In this document: piece by piece, positions 21,691 through 32,530 of the stretch
How the letters are laid out: every line of letters starts with the position of its first letter
Numbering within the stretch: position 1 is the stretch's first letter
Source: Neoechinorhynchus agilis
Taxonomy: Eukaryota > Acanthocephala
Direction: 5' to 3'
DNA length: 64,000 nt
NCBI GenBank assembly: GCA_051530055.1
Contig: CM121341.1
Coordinates: 2,852,001 to 2,916,000 of the forward strand
Notes under the pieces: generated by a model
What the model was told of the DNA's origin: nothing
The model's database searches: none
The model's input: the letters and a program-made list of their open reading frames with translations, nothing else
Made by a program: the position numbers and the translations under genes

Positions 21691-22506
21691 ATGTCCACGT
21701 TATGGCTTGGCTGCCACAATTCCCGGTTAAAATGTCTTCGTGAGCCGGAAAAAGAACTTGAGATTATCTCGGACAACCTTGAGAGGACCGAAGCGGTCAG
21801 CGTTATTGTTCCCGGTCCGTATTATGGCCGTAGGTCCGGGAAAGTCGGTAAGATTTCCGGCTCAAAATCAAAGGACCTATTCGAAATCGGCGAATCCGTT
21901 CGTGGGTTGGCTCATAGAAGTGAAGGTCTCTTCGCCTGTGGAATTAACGATCTCTTCTTTAAAGGAGAACCTCTAAACGGATTCAATGACGGCTCGAACA
22001 TTAGGAAAATGAAGCAAATATCCAATAATCAGTTAGCGATCGCCAGTGATCGATTACGCGTTTGGGACATGGAATCTTCAACAATGAGCTATTCGTCCCG
22101 TTCAACTCAATCCGAAATTGTCGATCTTACAAATTCTGAGAAACTGTTAACCGTTGCTCTCAGTTCAGGAGGACTGTTAGTTTATTCGATTGAAAGCGAG
22201 AAACCCGTCATTCGATTGCCCGAAGTGTCTTTTGCTCGATCCCTGTTTTCCGTTGGCCAATTCGATCGAATATTGATTGGCACGGGGACTGGACGTGTCT
22301 TTGAGCTCGACCTTCGATTCACGAAACAACCAAAACGATCTTTTAAAGGAGCCGCTGGGAGTATCCGGGCTTTGAATATTTGGAAGGATCGATATGTCGT
22401 CAGTGGCGGCTTGGAAGGAATCCTAAGGATCCATTCTCTTGATGATGGCACTTTAAACAGAGAATTTAATTGCTTTTCCCGGATTGAATGCATTTGTTGT
22501 TCTTAG
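21691..22506 (+). CDS. WDR74: WDR74-like WD40 protein, copy 1
   Basis: A single-exon 271-residue frame starts at the ATG at 21,691. It matches WDR74/Nsa1, a nucleolar WD40 protein of pre-60S ribosome assembly: LWLGCHNSRLK at the start (human VWVGTETGILK), RVWDMESS, GRVFELDLR (human GQLAEIDLR) and FKGAAGSIRAL then GGLEGILRIHSL (human LKGLAGSVRGL, CGLDRVLRIHRI). The human protein has 385 residues; here the sequence ends right after the propeller and lacks the basic nucleolar tail. The tail may be lost or in an unseen exon. An inverted copy at 53,585-54,400 differs by one residue (Asn instead of Ser after IRAL). Confidence 0.85.
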   Translation: MSTLWLGCHNSRLKCLREPEKELEIISDNLERTEAVSVIVPGPYYGRRSGKVGKISGSKSKDLFEIGESVRGLAHRSEGLFACGINDLFFKGEPLNGFNDGSNIRKMKQISNNQLAIASDRLRVWDMESSTMSYSSRSTQSEIVDLTNSEKLLTVALSSGGLLVYSIESEKPVIRLPEVSFARSLFSVGQFDRILIGTGTGRVFELDLRFTKQPKRSFKGAAGSIRALNIWKDRYVVSGGLEGILRIHSLDDGTLNREFNCFSRIECICCS

Positions 22507-22559
22507 ATGCTTGAGGCCTTCGAATCTGTATCTACATGACAAGTAAATCTTCGTCTTAG

Positions 22560-22890
22560 ATTTTGTATATTTTTTCAAGAAAATTACCATCGAGAATTCT
22601 CTCCTTTTTTCATCTTCGTTCAATGACAAGCCAATGAAAGTTTTCGATGCATCCCAAATCTTCTTCTCTCGATATTTCACGGTAAATAGTCTACTGAATG
22701 ACTTCAAAAAACGGTTATTTATTTAAAAAGTATGCCTTACAAATTTCAAAATATTATATTTTATTTAATGCAAAGTTCTTACAATCGAGAATTCTCTCCT
22801 TTTTCATCTTTATTCAATGACAAGCCAAAGAAGAGGAAAAATGTACCTCTGAGTTGTGAGATCTTTAACAGAGAGAAATTCTTATTGATA
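22560..22890 (+). repeat. Short imperfect tandem duplication after WDR74
   Basis: The run ATCGAGAATTCTCTCC with the following 'caatgacaagcca' occurs at about 22,591 and again at about 22,784. A reversed relative lies at 53.1-53.5 kb. The second copy lies just outside the inverted duplication. Nothing coding is supported here or in 22,890-23,098. Confidence 0.6.
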
Positions 22891-23098
22891 GATTTGCAAT
22901 CAAAGAATCAGACAATAAATTTTTTTAAAGAATTGAAATAATTTTTCGATGGATTTCCTTATTTTATCACTTTTAATTGAATTTTGTACCGAAATCGGAA
23001 AGACGGAATTCAGCGTAATAATAACACATTTTACGGTTCAGAGTAGAGGAGGTTTAACTGAACGTGAGAAAGTTGATGGTTATTGGGTTTTGTTATTT

Positions 23099-23343
23099 CC
23101 TCAATTTTAATCCTCCGGACATGCAATTAGTGCATTGATTAATTTTTAATAAAGATAATTCGCCAACATTTTTGTCAATTAGACTAATCGTTCATCTCCC
23201 ATATACACAACTGTAGCACCCGACCTTTTCTTCATGTCAATTCTTCGTTGGCGATTAGAAACTGAGAATCTATCTGCTCGGCAAAGACTCCTACGTCGAT
23301 TGGAATTAATCCGGATGTATTTAATGGGTGTAACCTTATTGCT
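23099..23343 (+). repeat. Left copy of a 243-bp direct repeat
   Basis: Nearly identical to 24,879-25,121. It contains a small frame (MSILRWRLETENLSARQRLL...) whose ends differ between copies, so coding is doubtful. The two copies bracket a LINE C-terminal fragment. Confidence 0.85.
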
Positions 23344-23780
23344 TATAAAAAAAGTTTTTAGCTGCTTTCAATTGTATGGTTCGGGTTCGCTGGATTCTCG
23401 TGGTTCGGGGATCTCTATATCAGATGCCAAGAATATCAAAATATTCCTAAAATTTCATTTATTAAAGCGTTTATTTGAACATTTGAGCCAACCTGGCTTT
23501 CGCAAATATATTGCTCAAATATCCAAAAAGGTCTTATTATTGTTTTTAAAGAAGTTACCCTTTTTTTATTAGAATTGTAATTCTCGTTCACATATCAAAT
23601 ATGTTGTATGCAGTTTAAATTTATGTAAATGACATGTATTTTTAATTTTTATCTTTGGTCAATTTGTCAAAAAGGAGACGTTGTCACGTTTATTCATTAT
23701 TTTTTACTTTATCCTTAGTCATTTTCGCTTTTTCGGTTTTTTATACAAAAAAAATATATAAAATAGTCAAATTTTCTGAC

Positions 23781-24563
23781 ACAGGTTGGCGACAGGCTAC
23801 TTTTCCCACGGCTTATGGTGGTTTGGGAGTTCGCACCACTTCAGACGTCGCTTTACCTGCCTTCCTCTCCTCTTGCCGGGCAAGTAAAGTCTATGTCGAT
23901 GCCATTTTAGGCACATCACTGAAGGATGCGATCTTTGAAACAGGATTATCTCAATGGCATCAATTGACAGGCATCAACCAGCTCCCCGCAAATGAATGCA
24001 AACAGTCGTCTTGGGACATTCCTCTTGTTCAGAAGATTCACAACTCTTTCAAAGATCTTCTGGATGAGGTGTCTCAGGTCCGGTTGGTAGCCTGCTCCAC
24101 GAAGGAGTCGGGAGCGTGGCTGAATGCTCTCCCTGTTGGGAAACTTGGAAATCTCCTTGCTGATTCAATCGTCAGGATCGCAGTATCCTTGAGATTAGGT
24201 CTAGCGATTTGCATCCCGCATCGCTGCCGCTGCGGCACTATAGTGGACTCTTCGGGGAGACCGTTGGCAAACTCCAACATCAGCCACTCGAAAAAAGGTC
24301 CAGGAGGAGCGGCGACGGCTGCAGAGGAGCGGAAATGCTCGAAATACCGGGAGCTAATCCGAAACTACCATTTGTTCCCTTCGGTGTGGAAACGTACCTT
24401 GGGAGGGTCGGCACTAGCCCCCGTGAAGGACTTGGGGAAACGAATCAACGCAGCGACTGGAGAGCCAAGGTCGACTTCGTTCTTATCGCAAAAAATTAGG
24501 ATTGCGGTGCAGCGGTGCAATGCGGCTAGCATTTTGGCAAGCGCCGGTGAATGGGAGCGTTGA
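23781..24563 (+). mobile_element. LINE family A, C-terminal fragment
   Basis: An open frame of ~260 codons reads the region downstream of the RT: WRQATFPTAYGGLGVRTTSD, LPAFLSSCRASKVYV, then a Cys/His-bearing stretch (IPHRCRCGT) and the family's end TGEPRSTSFL with VQRCNAASIL. The order matches fragments at 47.6, 52 and 53 kb. It lacks the RT, so it is 5'-truncated, which is typical of LINE insertion. The first ~40 codons of the frame (from 23,655) are AT-rich host-like sequence. Confidence 0.85.
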
Positions 24564-24878
24564 TCATCTGAATTGGAAGTATAAAAGTTCATGAGCCACT
24601 TGTTAAATTTGATCGTAAAAAAATTAAATAAAAAAGCATAGGAAGCGAAAAAAACTGAAGAGGTAAGCAAAAAGCTTACGAAATATTTAAAATAAATGAT
24701 CAATACAAAAAAAATGATAATATCGTAAAATAAGTTTTGGCAATTTATAAACGACTTCGACCGGTCTAATTGTTATCACAGAAACCGTCGACAATTTAAG
24801 ATTTCTTTTTGCAATTTGTTCATTTAAAAGTATGACTGTCTATTTTCTTAGAATTAAAATATCTTCAAAAATGACTTT

Positions 24879-25121
24879 CAATTTTAATCCTCCTGACATG
24901 CAATTAGTGCATTGATTAATTTTTAATAAAGATAATTCGCCAACATTTTTGTCAATTAGACTAATCGCTCATCTCCCATATACACAACTGTAGCACCCGA
25001 CCTTTTCTTCATGTCAATTCTTCGTTGGCGATTAGAAACTGAGAATCTATCTGCTCGGCAAAGACTCCTACGTCGATTGGAATTAATCCGGATGTATTTA
25101 ATGGGTGTAACCTTATTGCTT
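24879..25121 (+). repeat. Right copy of the 243-bp direct repeat
   Basis: Matches 23,099-23,343 with very few changes. The two copies are 1.78 kb apart and enclose the LINE fragment, too long to be a target-site duplication. Confidence 0.85.
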
Positions 25122-26930
25122 CGTTTTGATTTTGCGTGATTGATACCATCATGTTGATGATCAGACAATCTCGATTTGCCTAAATTTAATTTAAACAACA
25201 AAAAAAATGTTTATAACAATACTCTTGAATGTATTTTTGTTTGCATCTGACACTTTATCGGCAATTAATTTTACATGATATTTGGCAGTTCGCGATTGGT
25301 GTGATCCCATCTACGGATTAAATCGAGAATTTTTTGTATGGGTGTTTGTGGCCGAAATCGTTTTTTAAATGCACGACTGAACGACGTGTATTTTTGCGAC
25401 GTTAATTTGACTTATCCTTTTTAACCTTTTCTTAAACTGTTCATCTTTATACAAAAAGGTCATTTAAGAGGAAACCTCATAAACAAGACATAACGAGGAA
25501 GCTTTTATAGAACTCCTTTAAACGGTTACAACCACACTCGAAGAGTGTCACTCGTCCAAAAAATGTGTACCCACTTAATGTCAAAAATCACACTTTTTCC
25601 CCAAGAAATGTGCTGGACGCTGTAAACACTCGAGAATCATGCAACCAAACAATATTTCTGTAGCCAGTTATTGAGACAGATTTTTGCTTTTATAAAATAT
25701 TTTTGCAGTACTTCCAAAAATTTTTATATATTGAAAAATTACTTGTAAGAAATGACTTGGAATTCTCATCTATATGCTATAAGTTCTTCAGTAAATGGAA
25801 GATTTTGTGCCTTAATAATTTTTAACTATTGAGAAAAACCAACGATTTCTTTGTTGATGTGTTTGTGCAACTCGCCTTTTCATTAATTTAAAAATAGTAA
25901 ATTCTCTTTGTTTTCTTGCCAGACAACATTTATTTTTTTACAGACTTAAAATTTCAACCGATTAATACCGGTAAGTATTTTGGATTCTGTTCTTTTCGAA
26001 AGGAGATTTTACCCTTGAGAAATACCAACGATTTCTTCATCGATGCGTTTGTATAATTCGTCTTTTAATTAATTTAAAACTAGTAAATTCTCTATGTTTT
26101 CTTATGACCAAATATTTATTTTGAAGAATGTTAATCTCTTTGGTTTCTCGCAAGAAAATATTTATTTTGAAGAATGTTAAAGCTTCAACAGGTTTATACC
26201 GATGATCAATCAATCGCTTGACGGCGTCCTGATCGAGGGCCGCAAGGTCTTGGCGAACCATAGGCGAGATTGATGAGTCCAGAATGAAGGCAACTTTAGG
26301 CTCACTGCCTGTATCGATGTTCGTCTTGGGGAATAACTTGGAAAATACGTTCACAAGTGTTGGGATCACCAATGTAGTCGAAAAACCGATTTTATGTTAT
26401 CTTTTTAGACTCTCTCATATCGAGTCCATTTCACATTTGATTGAAACTAAAGACCCAGAATTCTGAGGTGGTTATTCGTCTGATCAAAAATAAGAGAAAT
26501 TATTATTGATGAAAATTTGCAATTAAACAATCAGACAGTAACGATTTTTCGACAAAATTGAAATCATTGTTGATATATTTATCGATTAGATTCTTCACAT
26601 TTTATTGTTCAAAGTAGAGGAGGTTTAAATGAATGTAGCTGTTTATTTTGGAATGGATGGCGGGTCCGGTCAAGTGGGAAAGTTAGTGATTATTGGTGTA
26701 AGAGTTTGTAATTTTGGGTCTTTCCTCCAGTTCATATTGACACTAATAAAGACTCGAATCGTCATTTAAAATTTCAAACATACTTTTGTTGACTTTGCTA
26801 AGATTGTTATAAACATGGTGAAGCGGTACTTTGTCTAATATCTTTTAAAGTAATTCATCAGGCAATGTATCCAGAGTTCGACTTTCAGGCATGATTGGTA
26901 GATGCCATATAAAAAGCTGCGATTTATAAT
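25122..26930. other. AT-rich region, no firm gene
   Basis: No recognised domain. A minus-strand frame at 26,037-26,372 contains KVAFILDSSISPMVRQDLA and DAVKRLIDHRYKPVEAL, which has ordinary protein composition and could be an exon of an unknown gene. A near-repeat ('accaacgatttctt...gatg') occurs at 25,842 and 26,025. The rest is low-complexity. Confidence 0.35.
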
Positions 26931-28115
26931 GTGGGTAAGAGTGTTTATGAGTTCGGTGATGATGTAGCGAAGAGCCCAGTTTGGGATTTCGGTTTGAGAG
27001 GACGAATTTCTAGGTAATTTCTTGAGATGTTGGAAGACGTCTTATGACGAAACTAAGTGGAGCATCGGCGAGTTGACAGCAGTTTTAGTTGTAGGAGTGA
27101 CAGTTTTTATGGAGTCTAAGATTTGGGTAATGGTTGTAATATGATTCAAACCAGAGTTTCTGATTAATGGAATCTAGAACCTGTTTTAATTCAGTGGAGG
27201 ACAAATTAGGGAAGGGATCCGGGTGGTGTAGACCGAGAGAGTCCTTGGCGGCCCGCCACGATGTTGAGTTGCTACCTGAATGCGGGCGATAAATATTTTT
27301 GTTAGTTAGTGTTATTTGTAAACGGGGAAAGTCTGGAGAGTTATTGCGATGGGTTTTGGAAGCTTGCCTTAGGGTCGCGGTTGGAGATTTTAATGAAATT
27401 CTTGGGAATTGCCGAAGCTGGGGAATTTTCTATGATTGAGTTAGGGAGGAAATGGCCAAGGAAGGGTCATTTGTGTTGTTAGAGTGGGATGTGAGGATGT
27501 TAGAGTTGAATAATTTTATAAAATTGTGGATGTAATGACCACGTTTATCCCAGAAGGGTAAACGGGGAGATTTCATACGCAGAGGTGGAATGGAACGAGT
27601 GATAAGGGCAGAGAAATGGTGGAGTTCGCGGGGAGAGGGAGTTTAGAGGCGGATGAGTGGTCGTAGATATTTGTGAACACTTTGTCGAGGTGAGCGTCAA
27701 AACGAGTTGGGAAGTCAATAAGTTGACGCAACTCGGAGAAGGGTAGAAGAGGAAATAGATTATTGAAGTCCCCTGCAATTAAGAAATTGTGCGAATTTGT
27801 AGAGTTTATGAGATCCGTCGTGTAATCAAGTTGGCGCAAAGAGGACTCAGGATGAGAGGTCGGAGGGCGATAGACGCCAGCATGGTGAATTCTCTAAGGC
27901 CGTTTCTCAGAGGAGCTATGAAATGGACTGCGATGAATTCTAGGATTTGAGATCTATTATTCGACCCTTCGGAGCAAATCATCGCGATCCAACCAAATAA
28001 ACCGCTCACGTCCAAATCTTTGTTAGAAGTTCTCTCCAAAGAAACGATTCCAAACTCACTTTTATTGTGAACTTTTTCTTGTACATCATCTCGATTACTT
28101 ACTTTATAAACCATT
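26930..28115 (-). mobile_element. LINE endonuclease fragment, decayed
   Basis: On the minus strand the pieces read GLFGWIAMICSEG, EFIAVHFIAPLRNGLREF and then NFLIAGDFNNLFPL followed by LIDFPTRFDAHLDKVFTN. GDFN and PTR...LD.VFTN are the signature of the APE-type endonuclease of Jockey/CR1-like LINEs, which nicks the target. Frames shift between the pieces, so it is dead. The 3' part (26,940-27,340) is shared with 1,232-1,560. Confidence 0.8.
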
Positions 28116-28451
28116 TTACAAAATCGAAATGTAATGTTGGGGGGCTAAAAAGCCAAGCTTACTGGAATTGAACAATAATAGATGACAAAACTCAAAAGAA
28201 AAGTTTTAAACGTGTACTTCCGATGTAGCAAAAAAATGACACAGTGAAATTTTTTAAACCGTTGAAGACTTTAGTCAAATTATGTCGGTAACTTAGGCGA
28301 AAAATTAACCTGATACGATTTTCTTATCTGATGAATCGACTTTATACAGATTAAAAAATCCCACGTATCCACTTTTGGAACCAAACACGTTCTTATCAGT
28401 CTTTTTAAACGTATGCAAATGTCTTCGGCTTAAGACTTCAATTCCACAAGA
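28116..28451. other. Upstream flank of the orphan gene
   Basis: AT-rich, no open frame. It probably holds the promoter of the gene at 28,452, but no specific site stands out. Confidence 0.4.
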
Positions 28452-28931
28452 ATGGATTTTGCCCCGAGCGGCATTAAAAATCCAGAATTTAGAAGTTACG
28501 CTGAAGAAATTTGCGCTTTATTGAAAGGTTACTTAATGTTCACGTATTTTTCTTCATTAGGAAGAAATCCATCGGATCTGCGACGAACGGAAATTAAAAT
28601 GGCATTTGATTGTCTCGGTTACGATATCGCTGAATTGCATTTCGTCGATGTGGAGCATCGAATAATCGCCCTTTGTCAAGGCTACCCGGAATTTGATTTG
28701 GACGCAAATATTTTCCGATTATTAAAAGTGGCGATGGATTTACTCTTTGTTTCTTATAGTCCAACGCCAATAAGTCAATCTTTCAGTCTGCTCAATAAAC
28801 ATGGATGTGATAATTTAAATCTATTTCTCAGCATATCGGATGATATCGAGTGCTTACATAAAACAGAATTATCGGAAGTTTATTGGAAAAATTCATTTGT
28901 AAGGAAAAGAAGCAAACATAGGGATTTATGA
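28452..28931 (+). CDS. Hypothetical protein, 159 residues
   Basis: A clean single-exon frame with an ATG start and a stop followed by AT-rich DNA. The protein is soluble, largely helical in appearance, with acidic and aromatic patches (YAEEICALLKGYLMFTYF, FRLLKVAMDLLFVSY) and a basic end (VRKRSKHRDL). I do not recognise a family. It is more convincing than background because the codon use resembles the neighbouring genes, no transposon motif is present, and it lies alone between two non-coding regions. Confidence 0.6.
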   Translation: MDFAPSGIKNPEFRSYAEEICALLKGYLMFTYFSSLGRNPSDLRRTEIKMAFDCLGYDIAELHFVDVEHRIIALCQGYPEFDLDANIFRLLKVAMDLLFVSYSPTPISQSFSLLNKHGCDNLNLFLSISDDIECLHKTELSEVYWKNSFVRKRSKHRDL

Positions 28932-30320
28932 GTGTAAATTCTGAAAATTTACTGTATAAATTGTCCATCATAATAACGTATTAATTGCTAAATCAATAAT
29001 AAGTATTTTTTTACGAATGTGTATCTATTTTTTTAATACTTGAGAGGGTTTTTTGTGGAATCATAAAGCGATTACTGACTGTGTGTTTTTTTTTCGAAAA
29101 TTAATTTGACAGAATGAAAAGTATATAAAATTTCACGCATAACTTGAGCGAATCAGCGTGCAACAATTTTAAAAAATTGAAAATACAAAACAGAGAACTG
29201 TTTCAATTAAAGTTGTTGCAAGTTTATTTTTTGTTCATTTTGGTCCTTTTATAGCATTCAACCGGAAATTGAGAATTAACCTATTAGTCAGTTTCTGGAT
29301 ATTTAGTGGTTAAAAATAAAATCCATGAGTATGTGGAAATGGGGGAAAATTATATATCCAAGAATCACTCGCATTGCGAATAAAACACTTCAACGTGATT
29401 GGACGAAATATTTCCACATATTTAGTGGTTTAATTTCTAAAATGAATATTTTTGAAAAATTAATCCTTTTAATTAAATCATTAATTGATTAATCATCTAG
29501 AGCAGATTCTTAGAAGATTTTCAATTGCAGAATCCCTTAAAACCAGCAATCTCTTGATGGTGACTAAGTCTAAGCATTCACCTCTAAAATTCGATTTATA
29601 AATGCCAATAAGACTCCGCCGGATAACTTACGTTTCTTCGTCTTTCGTATTTAGAATGAAATTTGACACATTGAAACGAGCTGAGTTTTGAAATTTTGTT
29701 AGCTTGCTGATATTGTTCATTCGGCCAAGTCACAATTAGTAAATTCGGATTTAAGGTAAAAAATTCTTTGAAACCTTCAATTTAAAGAGATGTCTCCGAT
29801 TTGTTTCAAATTATAATTGGACGATAATGATTAAATTTAATATTCATGGAATTCAATTAAAAAGTCACCACTACGCATCTAAAAATTTAAATACGCGAAA
29901 TGAACTATTTTTCTTGATTTATTGAATGATATGTTTAAATCGATGCATTGTTCGATTTTACGTTAAATAAAAAAATGCGTAGATTTGTTAGTTTGGCGAA
30001 TTAAAGAAAAATGATTTTAATTGAATAAAACATTTTTCAAGTCCCACGACATAGAAGACGAAATATTAAATCCCTTTATTTCGCCTAAAACATCTTAAGA
30101 ATCAAAATGTTTCATTTTCAAAACCTTTCAGAATTGCTTTAAGTATTTAAGGTCGTCATTTCGTTTCATGGCACTGAAGGCTTTAAAAGAACGCAAATTG
30201 CGCCCACGAAGAACTCGTATATTGTCGAAACGTAAAGCTTAACTTTGAAACCGACTGTCAGCGCCAACACATTTTTATTGAGAGGTTAAAAATTTGAAAT
30301 TAAAAATCTTGTTATAAGAT
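28932..30320. other. AT-rich intergenic region
   Basis: No supported gene. A 24-codon frame near 30,167 (MALKALKERKLRPRRTRIL...) is highly basic but too short to call. A 20-base run (GTGATTGGACGAAATATTTC, near 29,395) recurs at about 41,713. Confidence 0.5.
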
Positions 30321-32402
30321 ATGGACGGAACACACGAGCCGTCAATAGACCAAACCATTGTTCCAGTTACCAATCGGCCAAGTCTTCTAAGACGCACAAT
30401 CGTTTTTGTTTCTACTTACATTTGGTAAGTTATCTTAAAAATCTTTGTCTTAAAACATTCATTTTTAGCTATCTGAGCCTTCATTCAGCTCGAAAAAGCT
30501 ATTCTAATCTAAAATCAGCGTTCATTTCGGTTTGGACGCCCGATAATAAAAATGCGAGCATTGTTCAAACTTTAAAGGTATCATTTTTGAACGCTTTTCT
30601 CAAAAAAAATATCAAAAAAACTTAGTGGCACATTAAGGCAAGTGGAAACGAAACTCTCTTTGATAATGAAGCACAAGCTGAAATGTTTCTTGGAATCCTA
30701 GATGCTCTTTTCCTTCTAATGTACTCGATTGTATGTAAACTTTTTTTTACGTTAGACATCATCGTGCTACTGATCACACTACTATAAGTTTCTATTTATC
30801 AGTGGATATTTGGGCGATAAATTCAATCGAAAACTTGTGCTGAGCATCGGAATTGTTGGATCGAGTATTTGCACTCTTCTATTCGGTTATTTTACCGAGA
30901 TTTTTCAAATCTACAACACGGTCTTGTATGCGTTCGCATGGAGTGCGAATGCGATTTTTCAGTCTGCTGGATGGCCGGTCCTGATCGCCATTCTGGGTGA
31001 ATATTTCCCTTCAAACGAGGCGCGTGGAATCTTGCTAGGAATGTGGAGTTCGTGTGCTTCGGTTGGAAACATCGTAGGCGCCGAAGTTGCCGTGAATATC
31101 CTTTCAAGTGGATACCAGGTATTTAGAAAAAGGTTTCTTGAAAAAAAACCAATTCGAATTTAAGAACGTCTTTCTGTTCAATTCGGTGTTCATGCTGATT
31201 GCTGCCGTTTTCGTAGTCATTGCTCTTAGTGGCAGCCCGGTTCCAATGGAAACGAACATTGGAACATCACATCAATCTTCCTTTGGATTCCGGGATGCTT
31301 GCTGCAGATACGGTGTAATTCCAGTAAGTCTCTTCAATGAAATCACACAAACTCATCTTCTTAAAAGTGCGGTCTTTCATTCGCTTGTATAAAACTTGTA
31401 CTTTCTTGCAATCATCTATAAAAACGGATGGCTTTCCAAATTTATAAGAATATCTTTATTGATGATTGCCTTACAGTTTCTTCTTCTGGTTACCTCTTTA
31501 TCTCCACAACAAGTATCGATGGCCGGACGAAATCGCTAATCAGTTATCGGTGTGGTTTGACATTGGTTGTATATTTGGCGGTGTTTGTATTGGAATGTTG
31601 TCGGTAAGTTCGATTTTCGAGAGTAATAACATCAATTTTCTATTCACAAAAAAAGGACATTATAAGACATCGATACATTGTTGTAGAGGTCTCGTTGAGT
31701 GTTTCGGTGCCGCTGTTATTCATTTATCTCGGTTAGCTTTCTTTTCAAAAACCATTAAACTTAGGATTTAAGGACTTCCAAATGACAAAACTGGAAACGC
31801 AATCGTAATGACGCTGATAGGATTTTTCATCGGAGGCGGCGGATCCATAATTTCAACTGCTATTACTGCAGATCTCGGTAAGTTTAGGATGATTTGTTCC
31901 TTTATCTAACCATCAATCGTCTATGACTGCACTGAGCATGTAAAAATGTAGCTTTTAAATTGCAATTCCGTTATTTTAGACTTATCCACTAATCTTACAA
32001 GCATTTCTAATTCTTTTCTTATCAAAAGGAAACGATAACGCGGACGCTAATGAGTCCGGCGAAGGTACTCAAAAATCTGTTTTAAGTACTGTCGCCGGCA
32101 TAATCGATGGAATTGGTAGTTTCGGTGCTGCCATCGGTCAGCTTTTAATTCCGACGATACACAATGCCGTCCACGGTGATTGGAAGCCGGTGTTTTATAT
32201 GCTAATTACTTCGGTTGGTGTGGTTTTGTTATAGATGAACTTGTTTAATCGTTATTGTTATAGGACATTCTTGCAATTGTTTTCCTTTTTCCTTCGTTAA
32301 TACGAGAATTAAAGTGGTCTCTGAGAAATGGAATTTGTAATTGTCAACAACGACCAGAGGAAGTTCCGTTCGCGGATTCCGACAGTCTTCAAAATGAGTA
32401 GT
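30321..32402 (+). CDS. SLC37-family sugar-phosphate exchanger (multi-exon)
   Basis: Exons can be followed at 30,321-30,424, 30,469-30,577, 30,626-30,730, 30,803-31,118, 31,165-31,323, ~31,368-31,400, ~31,477-31,609, ~31,657-31,728, ~31,782-31,876, ~32,028-32,213 and ~32,263-32,402. The product is a major-facilitator protein of the SLC37 group (ER glucose-6-phosphate/phosphate antiporters). Family matches include GYLGDKFNRKL (loop 2-3 signature), FQSAGWPVLIAILGEYFP, RGILLGMWSSCASVGNIVG, FWLPLYL, FDIGCIFGGV and STVAGIIDGIGSFGAAIGQL. Introns are mostly 40-75 bp. The exact junction between the sixth and seventh exons is not resolved in phase. Which member (A1/2/3 or A4) is uncertain; the sequence is nearer A1-A3. 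The stop lies ~130 bp before the XPF start. Confidence 0.88.
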
Positions 32403-32530
32403 TGTGATCGAGAAAACCGAGTGAATGTGCTCATTTGAGTGTCAGAAAATCTAGTCTTGTAAATTCGTTTGTGTGAACCAATCCTTGCTTGAAAGGTCGA
32501 CTTTATTAACTTTCTTCATTTTTTAGACCA

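Larger units (their letters stand above)
19736..22725 (+). repeat. Left arm of inverted segmental duplication (array plus WDR74)
   Basis: This ~3.0-kb segment is repeated in reverse orientation at about 53,366-56,672. The match includes the non-coding left flank, the 314-bp array, the spacer and the whole WDR74 frame. The boundary lies about 60 bp beyond the GPN2 stop codon on this side. The arms differ by few substitutions and by one array unit (four complete units here, five in the other arm). Confidence 0.92.

Noticed and set aside
30160-30241. Short basic frame MALKALKERKLRPRRTRIL... as a small gene
   Set aside because: Only 24 codons, alone in AT-rich DNA, without supporting context.
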